Assembly (NCBI GenBank): GCA_029931535.1
Contig: JAQPZY010001295.1
Span: 1,860,001-1,924,000 of the forward strand
Direction: 5' to 3'
DNA length: 64,000 nt
Source: Margaritifera margaritifera
Lineage: Eukaryota; Mollusca; Bivalvia; Unionida; Margaritiferidae
Positions 26,588 to 38,471 of this stretch are shown here, piece after piece; within the stretch, counting starts at the first letter, position 1, and each line of letters starts with the position of its first letter. The notes under the pieces are model-generated. The model was not told where the DNA came from. It searched no databases and was given only the letters and a program-made list of their open reading frames with translations. The position numbers were made by a program, and so were the translations under genes.

Positions 26588-27140
26588 TTGTTAGCCTAGC
26601 ACCAGCCTAATGCTTCCTTATGTTAACTTCTCTGAACGCAGTTATGGCTGTAGAACTGCTATCCTAGCTAGAAAATGCTACCTTACACTAGCCTTATTTA
26701 ATGCAAATATGAATGTAGGGCAGTTAGCCTAGCACTAGCCAAATGCCACCTTATGCTAGCCCTAATGGACACACCCCTGGCTGAATGACTGTTAGCCAAG
26801 CACAAGCATAATGCCACCTAACAACACTAGCCTTAATGAATGTTACCATACGCTAGTCTTTCTCAATGCAGCCCTGGCAGTAGGAATGTTAGCCTTGCAC
26901 TAGCCTAACACTAGCGTTACTAAAGGCAACAGTGACTGTAGGATTGTTAGTCTAGCACTAGCTAACACTACCTTATGCTAACCTTACCAAATGCTGCCCT
27001 GGCATTAAGATTGTTAGCCAACATTAATTAGGCTAGTACAAGGCTAACAATCCTACAAATACAACTGCATTCAGTAAGGCTAGTTTAACATAGCATTGTT
27101 TGCCTAGCACTAGCCTAATGCTACCACATACTAGCCTTAC
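26588..27140. repeat. Degenerate ~65-75-bp tandem repeat (ttagcctagcactagcc)
   Basis: gttagcctagcactagccta, atgctaccttatgctagcct and actgaatgcagctatgg recur with many substitutions and short indels. The high divergence suggests an old array. Confidence 0.8.
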
Positions 27141-28049
27141 TGAATGCAGCTATGTTAATGTTCAAATACCCTAAACGTAAAAGATAGATGAGCTATGTTG
27201 CGAATATATGATATCATTTAGTAAAATTATTTGTGCCTCCTGAGTGATATTTTTAAGTTGCTTTATAATATATCTCATTAACTTTATAATGAAAATTATG
27301 CAAAAATTAAAAATCCAGTCCCGAATAATATTGATTCAAGTGAAATCGTAATTTATTCCTGGATGCTAAGAACAATGTTTTAATCGTGGAATTCAGGAAC
27401 CTGGTATAAAATCTGGGCAGGTACTCAATAATAACTTAGGCTTATCTATGCTTGCTTTCTAGCTGCCGGTATACTGAACCACATGGCAGTTTCTGTATGG
27501 TAAGTTCTCTTTTGTGCTTTCCAACATGATGTGATGATGTACATGTATGCCTAGAATTTAACATAAATTTATTTGTAACCAGAAGGACTATAGTAGACAG
27601 AGAAATTTACTAGTCCTGCTGAATCTTCACTAGTCCTTCCCACAAAAACGCTGACCTGCAACAACTGAAACTTTATAAGCCAACAGACTATTGAAATTAT
27701 GAAAACTACTAGTCCGACAGGAAATTACAGCCTCTGGAAAGCAAACTACTGCTAATTTTGAGCCCTGTCCAATCATTTAAACACTGACAATAGATTTTTA
27801 AGACAATATTCATTTACCAGCTGAGGAAGAATGGCCATCAGATTCAGAAAGAAATCTATAATGATGGGTGAGTCAAAACCTGTTTTCAAATTGGGTATCC
27901 TGTGTACCAGACATGATGATGACAGATTCTGAGGTGAAAGCTAGAATAGAGAGAATGAGATGTTGAAGTTAGTCTGAGTATGTGCAAGTGCTGTGATAGT
28001 GGGGTTGGATTATAGTCAAAGTTGTAAACATTTAGAAAGTGTTGAGTGC
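27141..28049. other. Unique sequence
   Basis: No exon or repeat array is supported. The phrase 'ctagtcc' is repeated several times at about 27610-27710. Confidence 0.45.
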
Positions 28050-28312
28050 AAAGAGTGTCAAGGTGAACAACAACCAAAATACTGTGATTCTAGAGGAAGT
28101 ACCAAGTACATTGTCTCAAGGTGAACAACAGCCAAAATACTGTGATTCTAGAGGAAGTGCCAAGTACATTGACTCAAGATGAACAACAGCCAAAATACTG
28201 TCTTTCTAGAAGAAGTGCCAAGTACATTGTCTCAAGGTGAACAACAGCCAAAACACTGTGATTCTAGAGGAAGTGCCAAGTACATTGTCTCAAGGTGAAC
28301 AACAGCCAAAAT
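28050..28312. repeat. 58-bp minisatellite, left part
   Basis: Units of tctcaaggtgaacaacagcc, aaaatactgtgattctagag and gaagtgccaagtacattg recur every 58 bp. The array is interrupted by a SINE and continues at 28594-28735. Confidence 0.93.
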
Positions 28313-28593
28313 ACACCAATTCTAGGTTTTGTTTTGTTTTGTTTTGTGGGTTTAATGCCATTTTTCAACATATGATAGGTTATACATGGTGGCCAATATA
28401 TTTGGTGGAGGAAGAACTTGGGAAAACACCAGGAAGAACTACCGACACAAGGGAAGCTACTGGCAAGATTTCTCACATACCGATGTTGGCTGAGCCAAGA
28501 CTCAAACCCACATGGACAGAGGTGAGATGTCAGTGATCTATAAAAGTGAGCGCCTTAGACCACTCGGCCACCAGGGGCCCCACACCAATTCTA
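28313..28593 (-). mobile_element. tRNA-derived SINE inserted in the minisatellite, with 12-bp TSD
   Basis: acaccaattcta is present at 28313-28324 and 28582-28593 as a perfect target duplication. Read on the minus strand, the element starts ggggcccctggtggccgagt, with A-box-like tggccgagtggtctaaggcg and B-box-like gggtttgagtc, as in a Leu- or Ser-type tRNA. It ends in a (CAAAA)n tail at 28325-28345. Fragments at 57632-57800 belong to the same or a close family. Confidence 0.85.
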
Positions 28594-28735
28594 AAGGAAG
28601 TGCTGTGCAATGTGTGTCAAGGTGACCAGCCAAAATACACAGATTCTAGAGGAAGTGCCGAGTGCAATGTACATGTATGTCAAGGTGAACAAGAGCCAAA
28701 ATACACTGATTCTAGAGGAAGAAATAAATACTAAA
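28594..28735. repeat. 58-bp minisatellite, right part
   Basis: Two to three more units of the array (caaggtgaacaagagccaaa, gattctagaggaagtgc) continue after the SINE. Confidence 0.9.
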
Positions 28736-28774
28736 ACTGACAAATTTATTACACTTAAATAATTCAGCATGAAA

Positions 28775-29611
28775 ATGATTAAAAGTGCCTTACACAAGGA
28801 AGGCAGGCACACAGTCACACTCTGTATACTAGGACACATTTCAAAGTTGCGGTGGCTCAGTGGTTAGCGTGCTGGACTCACAACCGAAAGGGTGAGGGTT
28901 CAAATCCTACCATCATTGCCTGCGTCAGCTAATGTGGTACCTCCATGGGCTAGGCAATTTACTCTAATTGCTTCAGCAGAAAATAACCAACTTGTGTTGC
29001 TGTGTCATTAGACATCAAACCAAACCAAATATATGTAGTACTTGTTAACATCTTTCCACCCCTCAAACAAACAATTGATGTGCTTCTTACACAATGATGG
29101 CAGACACATAGTAACACTGCATGCAAGTATACTTTGTGAAGTATATACATGTATGTGGTATATGTTAAAATCCTTCCACTACTCATGCAAACAAACAACA
29201 GTTGTTTTGCTTGCACAAGGATGGCAGACGCATAGCCATGCTCTGCTGATAGCATAGTTTTTGAATATGTTGTACCGGGTACTTGTTAACATCCTTCCAC
29301 CCCTCGAACAAACAATAGGTGTGTTGCTTACACAAGGATTGCAGGCACATAGCCATGCATACTCTTCATACTAGCATAATTTTGGAAGTATATATGTAGC
29401 ACTTGTGAATATCCTTTCACCCCTGGATGGCTGGAACGTAGCCACATGGAATACTAACATACTTTTCAAAGTATATATGTAGTACTTGTTAACATCCTTC
29501 CACCCCTCAAACAAACAGTTTTGTGTACTGTTTAGACAAGGATGACAGGCACAAAGCCACACGAAGCACACTAGCATACATTTACTTTAAGAAGTATATA
29601 TGTAGCACTAT
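28775..29611. repeat. ~120-bp minisatellite, left part (contains a SINE)
   Basis: The units contain acttgttaacatccttccac, caaacaaacaat, acacaaggatggcaggcac and agcatactttcaaagtata. They start at about 29037, 29160, 29278, 29400 and 29485. The truncated first unit is split by the SINE at 28847-29029. Confidence 0.9.
28847..29029 (+). mobile_element. tRNA-derived SINE
   Basis: A-box-like gtggctcagtgg (28852-28863) and B-box-like ggttcaaatcc (28897-28907) lie 33 bp apart, as in tRNA promoters. A tRNA-unrelated body and a caaaccaaaccaaa tail follow. It sits inside one unit of the 120-bp array: sequence left of it (actaggacacatttcaaag) and right of it (tatatgtagtacttg) are adjacent in intact units. 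It is not a functional tRNA because the acceptor arms do not pair. Confidence 0.8.
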
Positions 29612-30286
29612 AGTTTCAGCCCACACCCCCGGCAACTTGTGCCCCTTCTAATTTTATAAACAAAGAGCATAAAGGTTATATAAATGCACAAAACCTGCTC
29701 ATTTTATTTATTGATTTATGATTTCTAACTTGATTGCCACCAAGCGGTCCATAACATCGTCACCTTCTTTGCATTTCAAACCTAACAGAACTTCCACACT
29801 AACACGCTGTCCATATTTACATGTGTTGTTCACACAAAGGAGTGATGTAGTTCATAGTGTTCCTTAAGTTCTGGATAATTCCGTAAAATTTCGGTACATT
29901 GAGATATAAGGGCATAGTTTTCCCCCTTTTTTTACTTTTTTGTTGGAAATATTAAAATTAGATATTGCATACATTTGATGCAGATGACAAAGTGTTTACC
30001 TTCTATGTACTATATGTGTAGGCCTTGCATCCAGCCCTTCACTGAAATGGACTCTTTCAGCATTCGGAAAATTACAGTGAACAGGCTCCTCGTTAACATT
30101 GAAAACTTGTTTTTGGTTGGAAACATAAAGGTGACAATGTCAGGGACCGCTTGGTGACAATTGACTTAGAAATTATAAATCAATGAATGAAATGAGTAAG
30201 TTTTGTGCATTTTTTTATATCCTTGATACTTTTCGTTTTTAAAATCTGTATGGAGGTACAAGCTGCTGGGGGTGTAGGCTGAAACT
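29612..30286. mobile_element. 675-bp foldback/MITE-like DNA element with ~190-bp inverted arms
   Basis: The left end agtttcagcccacacccccg matches the reverse complement of the right end (agtttcagcctacaccccca). The similarity continues inwards through atgcacaaaac, ttattgatttat and accaagcggtcc to about 29800 on the left and 30090 on the right. The element interrupts a unit of the 120-bp minisatellite, and flanks gcac and ttgttaac are contiguous in other units. No transposase frame is present. A clear target duplication is not visible. Confidence 0.85.
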
Positions 30287-30500
30287 ATTGTTAACATCCT
30301 TCCATCCCTCAGACAAATAATAGATGTGCCGCTTGTACAAGGATGGCATGCACAAAATCACACTCTGCATACTAGCATACTTTAAGAAGTATAAATATAT
30401 ATATACATGTATATATATGTATGTAGCACTTGTTAACATCCTTCCAGCCCTCAGATAAACAATAGGTGTGCTCGTTATACATATTGCCTTCACAATCATG
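30287..30500. repeat. ~120-bp minisatellite, right part
   Basis: Two further units (ttgttaacatccttccatcc and cttgttaacatccttccagc) follow the inserted element. A short tatatatatacatg tract lies between them. Confidence 0.88.
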
Positions 30501-32540
30501 TTATCAACAAACTATACATGTACATGAAGAAAGTGATACTTCAACATGTCATGCTACCTGCTAAAACACCGACATGAAAGATGAAATTAAATACAATTGC
30601 AATACATTATACATACATGTAAACATCAAAACAACCCAGTGGAATTCCCGGATACTGGCAGGTCTGGTGGCTATGTGGCTCGAAACAGGAAATATTTCCA
30701 CCCCTATTACTAGATCGTGGGGTATTGAATTGTTCCCAGAAAATATCAAATATTGTCCGACTGGCTTGGGATCCAAAAGGAAAACTTCTTTTTATTTTTT
30801 GTCCATGATGACAGTCACATGAAGTCACATGACTGTCAGCTGACCAACTGGCCTTCCTCAGAATGAGAACTCCATGTTGGTTTTCAGGTCTCACCGTGCA
30901 CTGATCATGACCAATCAAGGAACTGCGAGTAGTGAATGGGAAAAACTGAGGAAAATACTGCTCCATGCTGACACCAATGCCAAGAATGTTCACATTAAAA
31001 CAATATGGCTGCAGTCTTTACGTTTGGATTTAAACCTTCAATCATAACTTGTATCTTCTATGGCCATAAGAAAATGGACATCCTCCAAGAATAACATTGT
31101 TCACAAATAATCAATTTTGTATATTAGCCTGAGCTGTTCTTTACAGCAAATGACCACTTGATCCAATTATGTATGCTTCTTTTCCAGAAAACTACATCTT
31201 GATCCACCAAAGCAGAGCACAGCTATTAATGTCAAATGATACAATTCAAAACTAAAAGATTTTAAAGACCTATTGTTCTTATCAAAGGTATTATGTCCAC
31301 CTCTGCAATTAATTGGTCTACAAATCCTACCTCTGTCACCAAGAACTAAGTTGCAACTGATAATGAGGAGAGGGCATTCCCTTTGAACTGTATTGGCTTT
31401 TTTTTTAATAAGTGTTGATAAATCTAACTGACTATCAATATTATGGTTTCTCCCCTGTCTAACACATTTTGGAAGCTCAAGTATGAAAAATTCAATTAAT
31501 TAACAATTAATCCTTCTCATAATAAAGACTGAATTTATATTAACCATCCATTAGTAGAGAACATAATTGACAAAGACTACTATTGATTTCCTCTTTTCCT
31601 ATCCAGAGGCTTCATTGAGCATTCTAAGGCTGTCAGAATATTTCAACACAATTTTGTTATGAAACAGATTCAACTGAAATCTAGTTAAACCCTATAGAAT
31701 ACCAATGTAATGATAACTCTTATTTATGCTGGCTTTTGCAAGTACTGTTATTTCCACAGACAGACTGTTTTTCTTTCCACAAACACTCTGGAGATACCAG
31801 TTTATGTATCAACCAGTATTTGAAACAATATGCTGTATGCAGTGATTAATTTTATCTATCTATACCAAAAAATGAATGCTGTTAAACTATACAAATTGTA
31901 CACAGCATATTACTGTATCTGCTAATGTGTTTGCTTTCACACTATCAACTCTAAACTAGATAATGATGTATGGGAATAAAATCCATGTACGTGTTGACAA
32001 TGGAAATAAACTGAACAGATATACATGTATAGCCAAGCCATTTATGTGCAGATCAATCGAGTGCCAACAATTCAATTATTAGATACAACACTAAAGTTAG
32101 ATAAGGTTTCTGGAATGACAGCATAACTTCCCATTGATATGATACAGCAAAACTCTTTATAACCAGCAAGGTGCTGGAAGGGATAAATTTGGCTCCTGAA
32201 GGGAGGTAAATGTAGCTGGTTAAGGGAGTTAAAACATTGGGACAAGAGACCCCCTTTTATTTTGCTAGAAAGTAGAAAACATGAGCTTAATCTAAAAAAC
32301 TTAAACATCGACCTTAGACATAGGTGTGGATGGATGTAGACAGATTGACACACACATGGATGCCAAAAGTGATTGCTATGACATACTTCTACTAAAGCTC
32401 TAGATACACAAATATTTACATATTTTATGCAGACAATTTGACTACAAACACATAAAGAGATTTTTAATGCATTCAGTAAGCAAAACAATTTAATTTGAAA
32501 CATTTAGTCCAAAGTTGTCAGGGTACTGCTCCTGCTGTAA
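30501..32540. other. Unique sequence without a recognised gene
   Basis: No exon, tRNA or array is supported. The open frame at 32503-32072 on the minus strand has no splice context or family resemblance. Confidence 0.5.
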
Positions 32541-32878
32541 GCAAGTCCATGTTGTATGATAGCACATTCCATCAACAGAAAGTCCATGTTGTATGATGGC
32601 ACATTCCATCAACAGCAAGTCCATGTTATATGATGGCACATTTCATCTACAGCAAGTCCGTGTTGTATGATGGCACATTCCATCAACAGCAAGTCCATGT
32701 TATATGATGGCACATTCCATCAACAGCAAGTCCATGTTGTATGATGGCACATTCCATCAACAGCAAGTCCATGTTGTATGATGGCACATTCCATCAACAG
32801 CAAGTCCATGTTGTATGATGGCACATGCCATCAACAGCAAGTCCATGTTGTATGATGGCACATTCCATCAACAGAAAC
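32541..32878. repeat. 37-bp minisatellite, 9 copies
   Basis: Units of aagtccatgttgtatgatgg followed by cacattccatcaacagc, with few variants. Confidence 0.95.
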
Positions 32879-33034
32879 TAAGCTATGATTTAAAGTTCTA
32901 GATGTTGCATGCATGTCTGAAATTATACTACATGTACTTGATCAGTGTGATAACATTCAAACAAAACCATATAATCAAATGCACCCTGAGCCAGTCTTGG
33001 TCATCAAGCCATTTTAGAAATGTATAAAGACATA

Positions 33035-33090
33035 GGGTTACCAAATGTCCTCTTTTTCCTGGACATGTCCTCCTTTTCGGTCCTTAAATC
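33035..33090. mobile_element. Possible hAT-like MITE remnant
   Basis: The phrase gggttaccaaatgtcctctt followed by ggacatgtcctccttttcgg resembles the ends of some non-autonomous hAT elements known from animals. Only one end is visible, so the call is weak. Confidence 0.25.
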
Positions 33091-33579
33091 TCCTTGTCTC
33101 ATATATATTATGGGATATATGTTAACCCTAATTAACATCCTACTGGTTAAGACTCAGTCTTGAAGTGAAATTGTTTTGTTTTTTATTGTGTTCACAAACT
33201 ACCACTGAATTTTTTTTTTTTTTAATGCAGCTAGTTTCAAACCAGGGAGTAAAACACTAAATTTATTAAAATCTTATCAAGAGCTCTGTTCCACTGATAC
33301 GGGCTTGACAAAAAGTAGCAGAAGAGAAACCTAGAAATAGGCATGATATGAAAGATTGCCATTGACATGAGGACTATTTGATAATGGAACTTTTTCTGTA
33401 CATGCCAGTTTTGTTTTATATGATGTATTCATTGTTTCCATCTTACTAGTGATGGTATAGAACCTGGTAATCTGGTAATCTGGTCAGTGAAAACAACATT
33501 TGGTTTATTTGGGTCTCGACTCAACTGTGCCAACATTTATCTTAAGTAAAGTTGAGACTTAAGACATTTGATTTAAATC

Positions 33580-33745
33580 TCGGCCAATGAGATCAAATGA
33601 TTCTATACTTAATTTTGGAATCGGCCAATGAGATCAATTGATTCTATACTTAAATTTAGAATTGGCCAATGTGATCAAATGATTCTATACTTAAATTTAG
33701 AATCGGCCAATGAGATCAAATGATTCTATACTTCAATTTAGAATC
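33580..33745. repeat. ~41-bp tandem repeat, 4 copies
   Basis: gatcaaatgattctatactt and aaatttagaatcggccaatg recur four times. Confidence 0.9.
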
Positions 33746-33859
33746 AAGTTATGTTGGTGATATTGAGGCCTAATCTTGTTTAATTCATAATGTAAAATTC
33801 TTAATTTCATTTACTTTCAAATCATTTCAAGCAAAGCTTAGAAAATTGTGAAAATAAAT

Positions 33860-34425
33860 GGCTCAAAAATTGGATCATCTTCTTTATGAAAAATTCTCTG
33901 GACTTCCAAGTTTTGCAGGGTCGCATTTGCAGAAGGACATTATTTATTCCTGGAATGAAGAAGTATAGACAAGATCCCTGGGGATTTGAATGGGTAATTA
34001 TATCTGTCTGACACTAAACTGAATTTAATCTATATCGGTATCTCTGCTATGATACATGTAGGAATATTTATCTTCCTATCAGACAGGACTAAATTCAATT
34101 TTACCTGGGCATCCAAAACTGATTTACCAATCTGCATAAATACAGAATTGATCATCATTCAATGTACACACAGATCAGGGTCTAAGCTATAAATTTCAAG
34201 TGAACAGACGATGGTCTTTTTATAACTGTTTTGTTTGCAACTTAGACACACTTGGAATATGTGTTCTGCACACTGGTACATGCAAACATGGAAAGGACCT
34301 ATAAAGAAATCATTTCCAAAGGAACCAAAAAGTTTTTTTTTCTTCTTGCTAAAAACCTCTTTATCCACAAGATTGTAATAATTCATTGACACTTTATAAA
34401 CTAGTCTTATTAATATAAAAATATA
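33860..34425. repeat. Duplicated ~0.5-kb segment, copy 1
   Basis: It starts ggctcaaaaattggatcatc and is closely similar over most of its length to 36433-36930, in the same orientation. Shared stretches include ttgcagaaggacattattta and acctgggcatccaaaactga. It contains extra bases that copy 2 lacks (about 34180-34215). It may be a dispersed element or a local duplication; no terminal repeats were found. Confidence 0.85.
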
Positions 34426-35086
34426 TTATATATGGATCCCATGACCAGAATGTAACCACTGAATTTTAAATTGGTCTATCAAATGTATATGGGTTGAAAG
34501 AAAACAATGGTACAGTACCTGAAGTTCAGTATTATATCTGTTATCTGTTTTAAAACATTATTTGACAAATTTTGACCATGCCCACTATAGCATGGTACAT
34601 ATTGCTGTTCTCACCATACATGGTTCATTACTTAATGTGGGCAGTAGTTATGGACCCAAACTACCAATTTATAATGTGGGAGACCTGTACATGCCAATTT
34701 TGCAAAATTACATTTTAGTTATACATGTAATGTACTTGAGATTTTCTTAAAAAAGCATAACAAATTTATACAAGTAACAAAGCATTATACTGCAGAGCAA
34801 TCTTGAATTAATGCACTCCTGTGAATTCCTATAAATAATTAAAGATTAAAATAAGCTAACAAAGAGACCTCAGCTCAACTAAAATCATGAGGTCTATACA
34901 TTCTCAGAATGAACTGTAAATGTGATGCATTGATACCAAATCTCTCTTATGTACAGAAATATCTTCAACCAGTATCTGAAATCTATGTGAACTTGATAAC
35001 CCATTTAAATACAGGCTTAATATCTGCAAAAAAGCTAAACTATCTACATGTACATTTTACAGCCTATTTCCAGCCTCTTGGTTTGC
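34426..35086. other. Unique sequence
   Basis: No gene or repeat is supported. Confidence 0.5.
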
Positions 35087-35315
35087 AGGAAAAATGTCCA
35101 GCCTTTCCATCGATAATGTGGACAATTCCTACCTTCTCCATGCCATGGAAAATGTCCAGCCTGTCCATCGATAATGTGGACAATTCCTACCTTCTCCATG
35201 CCATGGAAAATGTCCAGCCTGTCCATCGATAATGTGGACAATTCCTACTTACTCCATGCCATGGAAAATGTCCAGCCTGTCCATTAATAAAGTGGACAAT
35301 TCCTACCTTCTCCCC
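35087..35315. repeat. 58-bp minisatellite, 4 copies
   Basis: cgataatgtggacaattcct recurs at 35111, 35169 and 35227, with a variant copy at about 35285. ccatggaaaatgtccagcct completes the unit. Confidence 0.93.
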
Positions 35316-36432
35316 TGGATGGGATAGAAAATATCCAGTCTTTTTCCATTGACAGGATTGAAAATGTTCAGCCTATTCCATCGGTGACACAGACATTTTC
35401 CAGATTTTCATTTCAAGGGATTTTCCATACAAAGAAGCTGGAAAATTTGTCCATACACAAGCCTTTTTCCTCAGACAGTATTTCTGTGGAAAAATCCTTT
35501 AATCTGCATGCAAAGCATGGAAACTGCACAGTTGGGTATTACTCTCACAATGCCAAAATTTCACAACTCCAATTTTAAGACACTTTCATTTTTTTTTTTA
35601 AAATTCTGTACCCCTATATATCACAACTAACTATGACGCAGTGATTTTTATACAATGTAAATTTTATGAAATTTACAATTTTATTTTTATCTTAAAGGAA
35701 GATTAAATGATTGCAAATATAGGGAAAACAAAACACCTCCAAAAAAATACCCCCAGTTATGTATATAGCAGTTTTACACATTGTTGCAAGGCAGTCATGT
35801 TGGTATGGCCAGTATGACCACAAAGCAGTCATGGGCAGTACGGCCAGTATGGTCACAAGGCAGTTGCCAAATGGTTAGTATTGCCATGGCCCTACCAAAC
35901 TTTGGGCAATAAATATATGCAATCAAATACGTAGAAAATTATCCAGCTTTAAAGCAGATTGCCTTTTTTGCCAGCATGGACAAAAACCTGAGAATTTGGT
36001 GTGATATAATCTGAACTCTATGTACCTGCGGAAGAAAACAAATTTAAAAAAAGGGAATAAAATCAGAAAAATTACATACATATTATTGCTAAGAAAGCTA
36101 TGACAAAAACTATACTTTCATTATATTTTGCCACCCCATCCCACACCCCAGCCCCAAGAGGTCAAATAGTTGATACTTTATTATGTACCAGGGAAAGGGA
36201 CCCACCACCATCATTGTAGAATGGGAATGGGCATACAAAAAGAAATTTGGCGGCAACAGTCCTGTGTTTTGGGTCTTTTATTTACATACCCTCTCCTACT
36301 TTTGTATTATATTGTAAACTTGTTTAATTCTCAATAAGAAATAAGGTAATCTATCTGGTAATCAAAGTATTTCAAATTGGATGACTTTTTTCTTTCCAAG
36401 CAAATATTATTTATGTTCTAATTTTCTGATCT
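35316..36432. other. Unique sequence with a small imperfect repeat
   Basis: Imperfect copies of ggcagtcatg...ggccagtatg occur at 35790-35870. No gene is supported. Confidence 0.5.
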
Positions 36433-36930
36433 GGCTCAAAAATTGGATCATCTTATTTATGAAAAATTCTCTGGACTTACAAGTTTTGCAGGGTCACATT
36501 TGCAGAAGGACATTATTTATTCCTGGAATGAAGAAGTATAGACAAGATCCATGAGGTTAAGGGACTTGAATAGGTAATTATATTTGTCTGACACTAAACT
36601 GAATTTAATCTATATCAGTATCTATTCTATGATAGGAATATTCATCTTCCAGTCAGACAGGACTAAATTCAATTTTACCTGGGCATCCAAAACTGATTTA
36701 CCAGTTTGCATAAATACATAATTGGTCATCATATAATGTACAGATAGAACAGATCCTTGTCTATTCAAATCTGTTTGACCCACTTGGAGCATGTGTTCTA
36801 TACATAGTACATGCAAATATTGAATATGGAAAAGACCTATAGAGAAATGGCTCCCAAAGAACCTTTTCATCCACAAGACTATATTAATTCATTGGTATTT
36901 TACAAATTAGTCTTGTAAATATACTTATAT
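36433..36930. repeat. Duplicated ~0.5-kb segment, copy 2
   Basis: The counterpart of 33860-34425. It is about 70 bp shorter, with the region matching 34180-34215 replaced and the poly-T tract missing. Confidence 0.85.
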
Positions 36931-37329
36931 AATCAAACTATTATCATCCTAGAGTGCTACTTGTTACATCTTATTTTACATTTTTCTTCAGTTTCAATTA
37001 CAAATCATTAATTACAATCTCTAATGTGTGTTATTTTGTTTTTTTTTTATAACTTGTTCTATTGAAATTTATCCATCTTGTATTCTAAATGTATATTTCT
37101 GCTTTTAAATTTTTCTGCAGGGGAAGAACTCTGCATAACCCCAAACCTGTGGTTCTAAATAGCACTAATCATAGATTAATTCCCTTACTTTCTAATAAAA
37201 GCTGGCAAGTTAAGTGCATAAACTGAAACATGTGTATACATGGTTTCAACATGAAATTACTAGAAATTAATGTCGACATTCCACAAGTGCTATAAACAAT
37301 AATCTAACATACCAAATCTGATAAAAATC

Positions 37330-37717
37330 TGATCAGAAATAATGCCTCTACAGTTACAGTAACAAGATCAGTGAATCAGATGCAAGGTAACCTCATTAAC
37401 ATGCATTAATGTCGCTCAAAATCGAACTCATCAGCTTACACACCAATCTAAACAAAATCTAATAAAAAATATAACCTCTAGAGTGTTCACAAGCTCAGCC
37501 AATAAGATGCAAGATCACCTCATTAATATGCATGGATGTCACTAATCGAACTCATCTGAGATCTTGATATGAACTTGCATACCAGGTCTGACTGAAATCT
37601 GATCCAAAATGAAGACTCTCAAGAATGTTCACAAGCAAGTGTTGACTGACGGGATCATGATAGACAATGGATGAAGGGTTATACCATACGCTCACTTGGC
37701 CTTTCACCAGGCGAGCT
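37330..37717. repeat. Dispersed element with two imperfect units and a terminal hairpin
   Basis: gatgcaaggtaacctcatta and acatgcattaatgtc recur in diverged form at about 37380 and 37508. ctctagagtgttcacaagct at 37477 is matched by a copy at about 37620. The right end is a hairpin (37690-37716) followed by taaaa. This resembles molluscan repeats that end in gctcac...gagctaa. Confidence 0.6.
37690..37716 (+). other. Terminal hairpin of the dispersed element
   Basis: The arms gctcacttgg and ccaggcgagc pair at 9 of 10 positions (one wobble) around a 7-base loop. It is directly followed by taaaa, as at 11874-11902. Confidence 0.6.
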
Positions 37718-38033
37718 AAAATTCACACCGAACAATAATATCATTAAAAAAAAGAAAATGAATTCAGATTATGAAGATGAGAACCAGTTTATAAGGCTGA
37801 CCATTTTATAAGACAGTTTTTTTAAGGCTGACAGTTTTATAAGGCCTTTTATGAGAACCTACACCTTTTCACTGCCGCAAGAGATCTATAAATGATTTAT
37901 TGTGTAAACTTAACATTTTATCAAGACACTCTAATATACTGCTAAGACATGTACTTTTTCATGTGAAATCAAATTATATCAAAATTAAATCCGCTTTCAA
38001 GCAACTGTCATCTTGTCGCATAACAGGAATGGA

Positions 38034-38471
38034 TTAAACAATATCACTGGTACAGACAATTACTGTATTCACGTTTGAAGAGTTTACAAATATGGTAACA
38101 TCCTGTGCATCAGGAAAGTCATCAATTGTGGAAAAGAAATCAAGTTGTCCCTTATAAAAGTTCTCAAAAGGTAAAACTTTGGAAAATATTGAATTTTTTT
38201 TACACATTTTACATTGAATAAAATGGGTAGTCACAAAAAATTCATTTTCCTTTAAATCATATTTATTTAGCCAAAGACTAATAGCAGAAGAAAATGAACA
38301 AACATGGGAAGATTGAAGAAACATTAGAATGATTAGAATAATTGGAGCTTCTGTATGTTTTTCCCATCTGTTGAGTTGTAGAGCAGAAAAACCATTAACT
38401 TCCAAATAGCAAGTGTAGCAGACAAAACAAAAACAATAAATTCCCCAAGGATTCTGTTCAACTAATTTCAT
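38034..38471 (-). CDS. Uncertain 145-codon open frame
   Basis: This is the longest ATG-initiated open frame not made of tandem repeats. The product would contain Cys pairs (CFCFVCYTCY near residue 14 and CKMCKK near residue 89), a Leu/Ile-rich hydrophobic middle and an acidic C-terminus (STIDDFPDAQDVTIFVNSSN). The paired cysteines could suggest a zinc-binding transposon protein, but no complete motif can be named. The first codons fall in sequence that resembles 42840-42900, so the start lies in a dispersed repeat. In AT-rich DNA an open frame of this length can arise by chance. Treat as unproven. Confidence 0.15.
   Translation of the reverse strand: MKLVEQNPWGIYCFCFVCYTCYLEVNGFSALQLNRWEKHTEAPIILIILMFLQSSHVCSFSSAISLWLNKYDLKENEFFVTTHFIQCKMCKKNSIFSKVLPFENFYKGQLDFFSTIDDFPDAQDVTIFVNSSNVNTVIVCTSDIV

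Noticed and set aside
28849..28922. A functional tRNA gene
   Set aside because: A- and B-boxes are present, but the acceptor ends do not pair and a SINE body and tail follow.
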